A stretch of 64,000 nt of DNA. Origin: Luteipulveratus flavus. GTDB lineage: Bacteria > Actinomycetota > Actinomycetes > Actinomycetales > Dermatophilaceae. Shown here in pieces: positions 48,864 through 56,210 of this stretch. The stretch is taken from assembly GCF_029080175.1 (NCBI RefSeq), contig NZ_JARFJC010000029.1. The stretch is one strand, 5' to 3'. The notes below the pieces were generated by a model that saw nothing but the letters and a program-made list of their open reading frames with translations, was not told the origin of the DNA and ran no database searches. Numbering within the stretch: the stretch's first letter is position 1; every line of letters begins with the position of its first letter. The position numbers were made by a program, and so were the translations under genes.

Positions 48864-48879
48864 TGTGACCTGGGTCACG
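48864..48879. promoter_or_regulatory. CRP/GlxR-like site upstream of alkB
   Basis: TGTGACCTGGGTCACG matches TGTGA-N6-TCACA with one mismatch in the last base. It lies about 25 bases beyond the alkB operator, a suitable activator position for the minus-strand promoter. The core CTGGGTCAC is shared with the site before thyA. Confidence 0.5.
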
Positions 48880-49009
48880 GTGGCCCGGAACGCCGGGGCC
48901 GAGCCCGCTCGGTCGCCGTCCGGATGACGAGACCGGCGATGCGGTCCCGGACGTGCGGCAGCCCCCGAGCCGAGGCTCAGGGTGCCGTGTGCGAACGAAG
49001 CGACTGCGC

Positions 49010-50290
49010 CTACGCGGACTCCTTGCGCTGGTTGCGCTTCCGGGTGCCGGTGTCGCGCCGGACGATCGTGGGGTTGACGTTGTCGAGGACGACCTCGCGC
49101 GTCACCACCACGCGGGCGATGTCGTCGTCGCTCGGGACGTCGAACATGACCGGCAGGAGGACCTCCTCCATGATGGCCCGCAGACCACGGGCGCCGGTCC
49201 CGCGCAGCATCGCCTGCTCCGCGACCGCCTCGATGGCGTCCTCGGTGAACTCCAGCTCGACGCCGTCGATCTCGAACATCCGCTCGTACTGCTTCACCAG
49301 TGCGTTCCGTGGCTCGGTGAGGATGGAGACCAGGCCGTCGCGGTCCAGCGGCGCGACGGTCGTGATGACCGGCAGGCGACCGATGAACTCGGGGATGAGC
49401 CCGAACTTCATCAGGTCCTCCGGCAGCACGTCGTCGAAGTGCTCGGCGGCGTCCTTGGCCGCCCGCAGCTCCGAGCCGAAGCCCAGGCCCTGCTTGCCGG
49501 CGCGGGCCTCGATGAGCTTCTCCAGACCCGCGAACGCCCCACCCACGATGAACAGCACGTTGGTGGTGTCGATCTGGATGAACTCCTGGTGCGGGTGCTT
49601 GCGACCGCCCTGCGGCGGGACCGACGCCGTGGTCCCCTCGAGGATCTTCAGCAGCGCCTGCTGCACGCCCTCGCCGGAGACGTCCCGGGTGATCGAGGGG
49701 TTCTCGCTCTTGCGGGCGACCTTGTCGACCTCGTCGATGTAGATGATGCCGGTCTCGGCCTTCTTCACGTCGAAGTCGGCGGCCTGGATCAGCTTGAGCA
49801 GGATGTTCTCGACGTCCTCACCGACGTACCCCGCCTCGGTGAGCGCCGTGGCGTCGGCAATGGCGAACGGGACGTTGAGCATCTTGGCGAGCGTCTGGGC
49901 CAGGTAGGTCTTGCCGCAGCCGGTGGGACCGATCAGCAGGATGTTGGACTTGGCGATCTCGACCGCCTGACCGTCCTTCTTCGGGCCCTGCTCGGCCGCC
50001 TGGATCCGCTTGTAGTGGTTGTAGACCGCCACGGCCAGCGCGCGCTTGGCGACGTCCTGGCCGATGACGTACTGCTCGAGGAACTCGAAGATCTCCCGCG
50101 GCTTCGGCAGCTGGTCGAGACCGAGCTCGGAGGACTCCGCGAGCTCCTCCTCGATGATCTCGTTGCACAGGTCGATGCACTCGTCGCAGATGTAGACGCC
50201 CGGGCCGGCGATGAGCTTCTTGACCTGCTTCTGGCTCTTGCCGCAGAACGAGCACTTGAGCAGGTCGCCACCCTCTCCGATGCGTGCCAC
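49010..50290 (-). CDS. clpX: ATP-dependent Clp protease ATP-binding subunit ClpX
   Basis: The 426-residue unfoldase feeds substrates to the ClpP1P2 protease. The N-terminal zinc-binding domain has the cysteines in LKCSFCGKSQ and YICDECIDLC (13, 16, 35, 38); Walker A is LLIGPTGCGKTYLAQTLAK; GYVGEDVENILLKLIQAADFDV is the pore/GYVG region; IIYIDEVDKVARK is Walker B; EFIGRLPVITTVAPL and the GARGLRAIMEE sensor follow. GTG 50290 is supported by the zinc domain start and by AAGGGA upstream. It is separated from clpP2 by 353 bases and a terminator, so it likely has its own promoter. Confidence 0.98.
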   Translation of the reverse strand: MARIGEGGDLLKCSFCGKSQKQVKKLIAGPGVYICDECIDLCNEIIEEELAESSELGLDQLPKPREIFEFLEQYVIGQDVAKRALAVAVYNHYKRIQAAEQGPKKDGQAVEIAKSNILLIGPTGCGKTYLAQTLAKMLNVPFAIADATALTEAGYVGEDVENILLKLIQAADFDVKKAETGIIYIDEVDKVARKSENPSITRDVSGEGVQQALLKILEGTTASVPPQGGRKHPHQEFIQIDTTNVLFIVGGAFAGLEKLIEARAGKQGLGFGSELRAAKDAAEHFDDVLPEDLMKFGLIPEFIGRLPVITTVAPLDRDGLVSILTEPRNALVKQYERMFEIDGVELEFTEDAIEAVAEQAMLRGTGARGLRAIMEEVLLPVMFDVPSDDDIARVVVTREVVLDNVNPTIVRRDTGTRKRNQRKESA

Positions 50291-50592
50291 GCGCGTCCCT
50301 TTCGTTGGTCCGAGTGTCGGTGCACCGCAAGCCGGCGATGCCGGTGCGAGCGACGCTACCCCTACTCCGTGCGGGGGACCTTCATTGAAACCCATTAGAG
50401 CGTGGCGACGGCGACCGGCACACCCCTTGTCCGCTGATGGCGGAACGGGCGTCGCCGCTCAGCGGTGACGCAGGTCGGATCGGGTGAGCGTGCTCGGCGG
50501 GATGCCGAGGTGGCCGATCGTGGCCGGGTTGACCATGCCGTGGACGGCTCCCCGCGGCGCGGCCGTGTCGCACGCCTCGCTGCGAGAGCGCG
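50291..50592. other. non-coding stretch between clpX and the clpP terminator
   Basis: This is the larger part of the 353-base gap between clpX and clpP2. I see no gene with family features on either strand; short open frames here are Arg/Pro-rich and look like chance. It presumably carries the clpX promoter and leader. I found no clear GTTCGC-type ClgR box and no long palindrome apart from the clpP terminator that borders it. Confidence 0.5.
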
Positions 50593-50627
50593 AGCAGCCG
50601 GTCACCCGTGGCGGGTGACCGGCTGCT
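50593..50627 (-). terminator. terminator of clpP1-clpP2
   Basis: A 16-bp perfect stem, AGCAGCCGGTCACCCG (50593-50608) with its complement at 50612-50627 and a three-base loop, starts 16 bases after the clpP2 stop. No U tract follows. Confidence 0.85.
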
Positions 50628-50643
50628 TGCGGGCCGGGTCGGC

Positions 50644-51303
50644 TCAGTCCTCGGCAGACGCCTTGCGGCTGCTGAGGACCTGGTCGATGAGGCCGTACTC
50701 CTTGGCCTGCTCGGCGGTCAGGATCTTGTCGCGCTCGATGTCCTTCTCGACCTGCTCCTTGGAGCGGCCGGTGTGGTGGGCCAGCGTGTCCTCCAGCCAG
50801 CCGCGCATCCGGAAGATCTCGTTCGCCTGGATCTCCACGTCGGAGGCCTGGCCACCGGCGCCCTCCATGGCGGGCTGGTGGATCAGGATGCGGGCGTTCG
50901 GCAGGGCGAACCGCTTGCCCGCCGCACCGGCACCGAGCAGGACCGCGGCGGCCGAGGCCGCCTGACCGATGACGAACGTCTGCACATCCGGACGGATGTA
51001 CTGCATCGTGTCGTAGATCGCGGTCAGCGCCGTGAAGGAGCCGCCGGGCGAGTTGATGTACATCAGGATGTCGCGGTCGGGGTCCTGGCTCTCCAGCACG
51101 ATCAGCTGGGCGATGATGTCGTCCGCCGACGCGTCGTCCACCTGCACGCCGAGGAAGACGATGCGGTCCTCGAACAGCTTGGTGTACGGGTCCTGCCGCT
51201 TCATGCCGTAGGAGGTGCGCTCCTCGAACTGCGGCAGGATGTAGCGGCTGGTGGGCGCAGGGCCACGGTAGAGACCGCTCGGCCCGTAGAGGTTCTCGGT
51301 CAT
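50644..51303 (-). CDS. clpP2: ATP-dependent Clp protease proteolytic subunit ClpP2
   Basis: A 219-residue serine protease subunit of the mixed ClpP1P2 tetradecamer. Motifs: INSPGGSFTALTAIYDTMQYI, catalytic serine in VIGQAASAAAVLLGAG, catalytic histidine in NARILIHQPAMEG, and the aspartate region ERDKILTAEQAKEYGLID. I chose ATG 51303, which has GAGGAA upstream; GTG 51315 in the same frame overlaps the clpP1 stop (GTGA) and would add four residues. Encoded behind clpP1, as in other actinobacteria. Confidence 0.96.
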   Translation of the reverse strand: MTENLYGPSGLYRGPAPTSRYILPQFEERTSYGMKRQDPYTKLFEDRIVFLGVQVDDASADDIIAQLIVLESQDPDRDILMYINSPGGSFTALTAIYDTMQYIRPDVQTFVIGQAASAAAVLLGAGAAGKRFALPNARILIHQPAMEGAGGQASDVEIQANEIFRMRGWLEDTLAHHTGRSKEQVEKDIERDKILTAEQAKEYGLIDQVLSSRKASAED

Positions 51304-51311
51304 CTCGTTCC

Positions 51312-51935
51312 TCACTTGCGGACGTCGTCGGCGTCGACGTCGTCGGGTGCGTCGGTACGGTCGGTCGATCGCTCGAAGACGTGGTCGACGAAGCCGTAGT
51401 CCTTGGCCTCCGCGGCGGAGAACCAGCGGTCACGATCGGAGTCGGCCTCGATCTGGTCGACGGTCTGGCCGGTGTGGTCGGCGATCAGCTCGGCCATCTG
51501 CTTCTTGATGAACAGCAGCTGCTCGGCCTGGGTCTTCACGTCCGAGGCGGTGCCCTGGATGCCGCCGAGCGGCTGGTGCATCATGATCCGCGCGTGCGGG
51601 GTGGCGTACCGCTTGCCCTGGGTGCCCGCCGACAGCAGGAACTGGCCCATGCTGGCGGCCAGGCCCATCGCGACGGTCGCTACATCGCAGGGGACCCACT
51701 GCATGGTGTCGAAGATCGCCATGCCGGCCGTCACGGAGCCACCGGGGCTGTTGATGTACAGCCAGATGTCCTTCTCGGGGTCCTCGGCGGCCAGGAGAAG
51801 GAGCTGGGCGCAGATCGCGTTGGCGTTCTCGTCGCGCACCTCCGAACCGAGGAAGATGATGCGTTCCTTGAGCAGGCGGTTGTAGATCTGGTCGTCCAGG
51901 CCGGCGACCGGGCGCTGGGTCTCCATCGATGTCAC
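51312..51935 (-). CDS. clpP1: ATP-dependent Clp protease proteolytic subunit ClpP1
   Basis: A 207-residue ClpP subunit, first gene of clpP1-clpP2. It shows INSPGGSVTAGMAIFDTMQWV, the catalytic serine in VAMGLAASMGQFLLSAG, the histidine in HARIMMHQPLGGIQGTASD and DSDRDRWFSAAEAKDYGFVD. In mycobacteria both ClpP types are needed for an active enzyme. GTG 51935 has GGAG at five bases; the nearby ATG 51926 is an alternative. The C terminus is acidic (DRTDAPDDVDADDV). The 136 bases upstream hold the promoter. Confidence 0.96.
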   Translation of the reverse strand: MTSMETQRPVAGLDDQIYNRLLKERIIFLGSEVRDENANAICAQLLLLAAEDPEKDIWLYINSPGGSVTAGMAIFDTMQWVPCDVATVAMGLAASMGQFLLSAGTQGKRYATPHARIMMHQPLGGIQGTASDVKTQAEQLLFIKKQMAELIADHTGQTVDQIEADSDRDRWFSAAEAKDYGFVDHVFERSTDRTDAPDDVDADDVRK

Positions 51936-52071
51936 TGCTTCTCCATCCGTCGTAACCCTTACGGGTGCTGACCTCTTTGTGGACCCTAACGTCCGCCCGG
52001 ACCCGCTTCGTCCCGGGTGGGGCCGGTGTTCGCCGTGAGCAGAAGGCCTGCCCGGTACGTCCGTGGCCCGG

Positions 52072-53757
52072 TCAGCCCGACTGTCCCGACAGGACGAGCC
52101 GCTGACGTTGCCGCCAGGAGCCCGACCGGTAGTACGGAGCGGTCCAGGCGTCCGTCTCGCTCAGGTGGCCGACGCCGTCGCTGCGTGCGGCTGCACCGGT
52201 GTGCCGCCGCTGCGCCCACGCCCGGAAGACGAAGTGCATGAACAGCCGGTGGTACTCGGTGAGGTAGATGTCGGCCACGCGCCGGACGGCGTCTGCGGAG
52301 TCCGCGTCGCCCCGGATGACGACGGTGTTCTCCTCGTTCGTCCCCGTCGAGGCGACCGAGTAGTTCGCGCTGCCGGTGAGCACCGTCGGGTCGTCGGTCA
52401 GCGGGTCGATCAGGATGATCTTGGTGTGGATGTACCGGACGTGGGTGTTGAAGCCGGTCAGCCGCTCACCGGCCCACTGCTCCAACGGGCCGTCGGCGAG
52501 GTGTGCGCCGGTGGACACCCGGACGTCGGGGTCGGAGGTGGGCACCCGGTCCTTCGCCGGGGGCGGCTTGTCGAGCAGCACCGTCCGGACGACGTCCTTG
52601 TCGTGCTGCAGCGTCTCGCGGAACACCGCGTTCAGCCCGAACGCGCCGGTGATGTGCGAGCTGGTCGTCGCAGAGTCGAAAAGCCTTGCGTACCAACCGA
52701 GCACGTCGACCTGTGGGCCGCGCGGCGAGAACACGGGGACAACTCCGCGGGGCGCGGGCACGGTGTCGTGGACCTGGTTCTCGCCGGCGTGCTCCGTGCG
52801 CAGCTCAGCGGTCGTCGCGGGCGACCGCAGCCGCTCCCACTCCTGCAGGAAGGCGGCGGCCACCGCTGGGTCACGGATCACGTGGCCGACGTTGGAGTGC
52901 CCGAACACCGCGCCCTGGGTCAGGTTGGTCGAGCCCGTCCAGACCGCCACCGGCCGGCCCTCGTGCAGCAGCACCAGGAACTTGTCGTGCATCAGTGCGG
53001 AGACGTTGCGCGCGTCGCGCCAGGTGATCGCCGCCGACAGGCCGGCCGTGGCGGCCGCCTGGCGCGCATCCGCAGCCGTCGTGTCGTCGTCTGCGCGGCT
53101 CCGGCCGTGCACGACGAGCGCCACGTCCGCTCCCCGGTCGCGGGCGGCGCCCAGCGCCTCGAGCCCGGTCCGCCAGGTGAACTCGTAGAACGCACCGCGC
53201 AGGCTCCACGCCGAGGTCGCCGCCTCCCCGCAGAAGGCCACGAACGCCTCGCCGAGTCCGCGGGACAGCCAGACCATCGCGGGGTCCGACTCGTCTCGAG
53301 CGCTCCTCGGCCGCAGGCCCGCGAAGCGCTTGGCGTACGCCTGGGACCCGGCTACCCCGCGGTTGAACCAGATGCCGTGGCGGCCGTCGTCCTCGTCCTC
53401 GGTGCGGACGTCGACGGCGGTGGTCGCGAGCGGCGTGAGCGCACCGGGCCGGCCGCCCAACGCCGACACCTCGTAGGTGTAGTCGTGCGCGGGCTTGGCG
53501 GTGTAGTCACCCCACTGGAAGCCCTGCACGGGATGGACCGCGGTGGACCAGTCGCTGCCGGGTGTCGGGTCCGGGACGATCGAGCGGAAGGTCTTCATCC
53601 CGCGCAGCCAGTACGCCTCGTGCTCGGTGTGGTCAACCCGCCGGATCCCGAACCCGAGGCAGCCGGCCGGCGCGTCCAGGTCCATGCCGAGCAGCACCGT
53701 GTGCGTCCCCGCAACGGCGTGCACCCGCAACCCGTGCGCGACCACGCTCGCCCGCAT
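52072..53757 (-). CDS. phospholipase D-like protein with two HxK motifs
   Basis: A 561-residue protein of the PLD superfamily. The N-terminal ~130 residues (GLRVHAVAGTHTVLLGMDLDAPAGCLGFGIRR...) look like a beta-rich, fibronectin-like module. Two catalytic repeats follow: SALMHDKFLVLLHEG with WTGSTNLTQGAVFGHSN, and RYIHTKIILIDPL with VLTGSANYSVASTGTNEEN. Both conserve His, Lys and the SxN strand, so the enzyme should be active as a phosphodiesterase or nuclease/lipase; the substrate is unknown. No signal peptide is visible. It lies between clpP1 and tig on their strand but with its own gaps on both sides. Confidence 0.87.
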   Translation of the reverse strand: MRASVVAHGLRVHAVAGTHTVLLGMDLDAPAGCLGFGIRRVDHTEHEAYWLRGMKTFRSIVPDPTPGSDWSTAVHPVQGFQWGDYTAKPAHDYTYEVSALGGRPGALTPLATTAVDVRTEDEDDGRHGIWFNRGVAGSQAYAKRFAGLRPRSARDESDPAMVWLSRGLGEAFVAFCGEAATSAWSLRGAFYEFTWRTGLEALGAARDRGADVALVVHGRSRADDDTTAADARQAAATAGLSAAITWRDARNVSALMHDKFLVLLHEGRPVAVWTGSTNLTQGAVFGHSNVGHVIRDPAVAAAFLQEWERLRSPATTAELRTEHAGENQVHDTVPAPRGVVPVFSPRGPQVDVLGWYARLFDSATTSSHITGAFGLNAVFRETLQHDKDVVRTVLLDKPPPAKDRVPTSDPDVRVSTGAHLADGPLEQWAGERLTGFNTHVRYIHTKIILIDPLTDDPTVLTGSANYSVASTGTNEENTVVIRGDADSADAVRRVADIYLTEYHRLFMHFVFRAWAQRRHTGAAARSDGVGHLSETDAWTAPYYRSGSWRQRQRLVLSGQSG

Positions 53758-53835
53758 ACCTGGACCGTACGCCCGGCACCGGGGCCAGGGCGACCAGCCG
53801 CGCGGGTCACGGAGCGGGGCCGCCGGGGACGCCAC

Positions 53836-53868
53836 GAGCGGCCGCCCCTCGTGGGGACGGCCGCTCGG
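53836..53868 (-). terminator. terminator of tig
   Basis: CGAGCGGCCG-CCCC (53836-53849) pairs with GGGG-A-CGGCCGCTCG (53854-53868) with one bulged base and a TCGT loop, 17 bases after the tig stop. Confidence 0.78.
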
Positions 53869-53885
53869 TGGTGATGCGGGGTGGG

Positions 53886-55256
53886 TCAGGCCTTCGCGGG
53901 CTCCGACTCCTCGGTCTGCTCCGTGTCCTCGTCCTGGTCCTGGTCGACCGGGGTCAGCGCGTCCGTGGCGTCGCCGGCCTCGGCGTCCTCGCCGGTGTTG
54001 AGAGCGTTCAGGTCGACGGTCTCACCGTTGGTGTCGGTGACGACGGCCTTCTCCAGGACGGTGCTCAGCGCCTTGCGACGAGCGACCTCGCCCATGACCG
54101 CCGGCACCTGACCCTGCTGGTCGAGGGCCTGCGCGAACTGGTTCGGGTCCATGCCGTACTGCTGGGCGCTCATGATGAGGTACTCGATGAGCTCCTCCTG
54201 CGACACCTGGACCTCGTCCTTGGCGACGATCTCGTCGAGCAGGAACTGGGTCTTGAGCGCCTTGCGGGTGCTCTCGTCGACCTCGGCACGGTGCTCGTCG
54301 TCCTCGAGGCGGTCCTCGCCCTCGAGGTGGCTGTTGACCTCGGCCTCGACGATGCTGTCCGGGACGGCGACGTCGACGGTCTCCAGCAGGTGGTCCAGGA
54401 CCTTGTCGCGGGCCTGGACGCCCTGCTCGAAGCGCTTGCGCTGCTCGACCTGGCCGCGGACGTCGTCCTTCAGCTCATCGAGGGTGTCGTGCTCGGAGGC
54501 CAGCTGCGCGAACTCGTCGTCCAGCTCGGGGAGCTGACGCTCCTTGACCGCCTCGACGGTCACGACGCACTCGGCGTCGTCACCGGCGCGGTCGCCACCG
54601 GCCAGCGGCGCGGTGAACGTCGTGCTGTCGCCGGCCGACAGACCCTCGAGCGCCTCGTCCAGGCCCTCGAGCATGTTGCCCGAGCCGACCTCGTAGGAGA
54701 CGCCGTTGACGGCGTCGATCTCCTCCTCGCCGATGGAGGCCTTGAGGTCGATCGACACGAAGTCGCCCTTGGTCGCGGCCCGCTCGACGCCCACCAGGGT
54801 GCCGAAGCGCTCGCGCAGCGCGGTCAGCTCGGCGTCGATGTCCTCGTCGGTGACCTCGAACGGGTCGACCTGGACCTCGATGCCGTCGAAGGACGGCAGG
54901 GTGATCTCCGGGCGCACGTCCACCTCGACGGTGAAGTGCAGCTCGTCGCCGTCGGCGGCGGGCACCTGGGTGATGTCGACCTCGGGCTGGCCGAGGGGGC
55001 GCACGTCGTTCTCGTCGACGGCCTTGCCGAAGAACTCCGGCAGCGCCTCGTTCACGGCCTCCTGGATGACCGCACCGCGGCCGACGCGCTGGTCGATGAT
55101 GCGCGCGGGGACCTTGCCCTTGCGGAAGCCGGGGATCTGGATCTGCTGGCCGATGCTCTGGTACGCCGCGTCGAGGCTCGGCTTGAGCTCCTCGTACGGG
55201 ACCTCGACGGTCAGCTTGACCCGGGTCGGGTTGAGGTTCTCGACGGCACTCTTCAC
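53886..55256 (-). CDS. tig: trigger factor
   Basis: A ribosome-associated chaperone and peptidyl-prolyl isomerase, 456 residues. The N-terminal ribosome-binding domain contains the docking loop GFRKGKVPARII; the FKBP-type PPIase domain covers about 150-245 (KGDFVSIDLKASIGEEEIDAVNGVSYEVGSGNMLEGLDEAL); the C-terminal helical domain extends from about 260, and the end is an acidic tail (EDAEAGDATDALTPVDQDQDEDTEQ). I chose GTG 55256 since it begins the conserved VKSAVENLNPTRVKL; upstream codons are leader sequence. Its neighbours clpP1P2 and clpX form the usual tig-clp region. Confidence 0.97.
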   Translation of the reverse strand: MKSAVENLNPTRVKLTVEVPYEELKPSLDAAYQSIGQQIQIPGFRKGKVPARIIDQRVGRGAVIQEAVNEALPEFFGKAVDENDVRPLGQPEVDITQVPAADGDELHFTVEVDVRPEITLPSFDGIEVQVDPFEVTDEDIDAELTALRERFGTLVGVERAATKGDFVSIDLKASIGEEEIDAVNGVSYEVGSGNMLEGLDEALEGLSAGDSTTFTAPLAGGDRAGDDAECVVTVEAVKERQLPELDDEFAQLASEHDTLDELKDDVRGQVEQRKRFEQGVQARDKVLDHLLETVDVAVPDSIVEAEVNSHLEGEDRLEDDEHRAEVDESTRKALKTQFLLDEIVAKDEVQVSQEELIEYLIMSAQQYGMDPNQFAQALDQQGQVPAVMGEVARRKALSTVLEKAVVTDTNGETVDLNALNTGEDAEAGDATDALTPVDQDQDEDTEQTEESEPAKA

Positions 55257-55454
55257 TGCCTGCACTCCAGTTGATGTCGGTTGCAAAAGGACCACGCCCA
55301 GGCGCCGAACGCCGTGGGAAGGGGCCGAGCCGTGGCGGCGGAGGTGATGAGCCACAGCACCAAGGACCCATGATAACGGCAGGGCCCGCACCCGACGAAT
55401 CCGAGACCGGTCTGCGACGCCGACCGGAAGAGGAACGACGACAGCAAATGAACG

Positions 55455-55528
55455 TCGGGGTAGCCGGATTCGAACCGGCGGCCTTCCGCTCCCAAAGCGG
55501 ACGCGCTACCAAGCTGCGCCATACCCCG
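55455..55528 (-). tRNA. tRNA-Pro (anticodon TGG)
   Basis: A 74-base cloverleaf on the minus strand. The acceptor stem CGGGGTA pairs with TACCCCG, the D arm is GGCGCAGCTTGGTAGCGC, the anticodon stem-loop is CCGCT-TTTGGGA-AGCGG with anticodon TGG, and the T arm is CCGGTTCGAATCCGG. The discriminator is A. CCA is not encoded. Confidence 0.95.
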
Positions 55529-55638
55529 CGACCGGCGCCCCACCAGGGTGGTTTGGGAGGGACCGGACCGGGGCAGTAGGCTAACGCCCCGCACGACCTG
55601 ATCGACACCGGGCTCTTCCGGTGGGGCGGGTCGTGCAC

Positions 55639-55709
55639 GCGGGTGTAGCTCAATGGTAGAGCCCCAGTCTTCCAAACTGGCTACGCGAGTTCGATTCTCG
55701 TCACCCGCT
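55639..55709 (+). tRNA. tRNA-Gly (anticodon TCC)
   Basis: A 71-base cloverleaf. The acceptor GCGGGTG pairs with CACCCGC, the D arm is AGCTCAATGGTAGAGC, the anticodon stem-loop CCAGT-CTTCCAA-ACTGG gives TCC, and the T arm is CGAGTTCGATTCTCG. CCA follows in the DNA (55710-55712). Confidence 0.95.
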
Positions 55710-55718
55710 CCACCACCG

Positions 55719-55755
55719 ACGACGACCCGGTCGACCGGCGTCGTTCTTTCCTTCT
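55719..55755 (+). terminator. terminator of tRNA-Gly
   Basis: ACGACG (55719-55724) pairs with CGTCGT (55739-55744), with an inner CCGGT/ACCGG stem, and is followed by TCTTTCCTTCT, a pyrimidine-rich tail that is rare in this window. Confidence 0.6.
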
Positions 55756-55926
55756 CCTCCAGGCGCGTTCGCCGTTCCGGCAGGCGACGCCGCTTGCCCT
55801 CGACCGGTCCACGCCCCGCTCCGGGGCCTCGACGTACGCACCCAGGTGTGCAAGGTTGACAGGAGTCGCTCGGTGCAGAGCCGGGCACGACTTTCCGGTG
55901 CACGGCCGGGACGAGGAGTGATTCTC

Positions 55927-56130
55927 ATGGGTCTTCTGGACGACGCCAAGGACAAGGCCTCGGGCCTGCAGGACCAGGTCGGCGACGACAAGCTCCAGCA
56001 GGGCGTGGAGCAGGGCGGCGACTTCGTCGACGACAAGACCGGCGGCAAGTACGCCGACAAGGTCGACCAGGGTCAGGACGCCGCCCGCGAGCGACTCGGC
56101 GGCGACGAGGACGCAGACGCCGCGCAGTAG
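55927..56130 (+). CDS. MT0933-like antitoxin family protein
   Basis: A 67-residue, highly charged and hydrophilic protein: GLLDDAKDKASGLQDQVGDDKLQQGVEQ and GGDFVDDKTGGKYADKVDQGQDAARERLG. The DDAKDK...DFVDDKTGGKYADK pattern is that of the MT0933 (Rv0909) antitoxin family of mycobacteria, where the partner toxin gene Rv0910 (an SRPBCC protein) is adjacent. No such partner is adjacent here; the only SRPBCC gene of the window is 16 kb away. ATG 55927 follows GAGGAG at 55912-55917. Many family members occur as orphans, so a toxin-antitoxin role is uncertain. Confidence 0.82.
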   Translation: MGLLDDAKDKASGLQDQVGDDKLQQGVEQGGDFVDDKTGGKYADKVDQGQDAARERLGGDEDADAAQ

Positions 56131-56166
56131 TAACCACGGAGGCGACATCGTTGTCGTCACACGCGT

Positions 56167-56200
56167 CGAAGGCCGGGGAGCACCTGCTCCCCGGCCTTCG
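56167..56200. terminator. bidirectional terminator between the antitoxin-like and phosphatase genes
   Basis: A perfect 16-bp stem (CGAAGGCCGGGGAGCA at 56167-56182, complement at 56185-56200) with a two-base loop lies between convergent genes, 36 and 10 bases from their stops. Confidence 0.88.
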
Positions 56201-56210
56201 TCGTGTGAGG

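Noticed and set aside
50382..50573. A 63-codon open frame upstream of clpX on the minus strand
   Set aside because: Composition is typical of random high-GC frames (Arg/Pro/His), with no ribosome binding site or recognisable motif.
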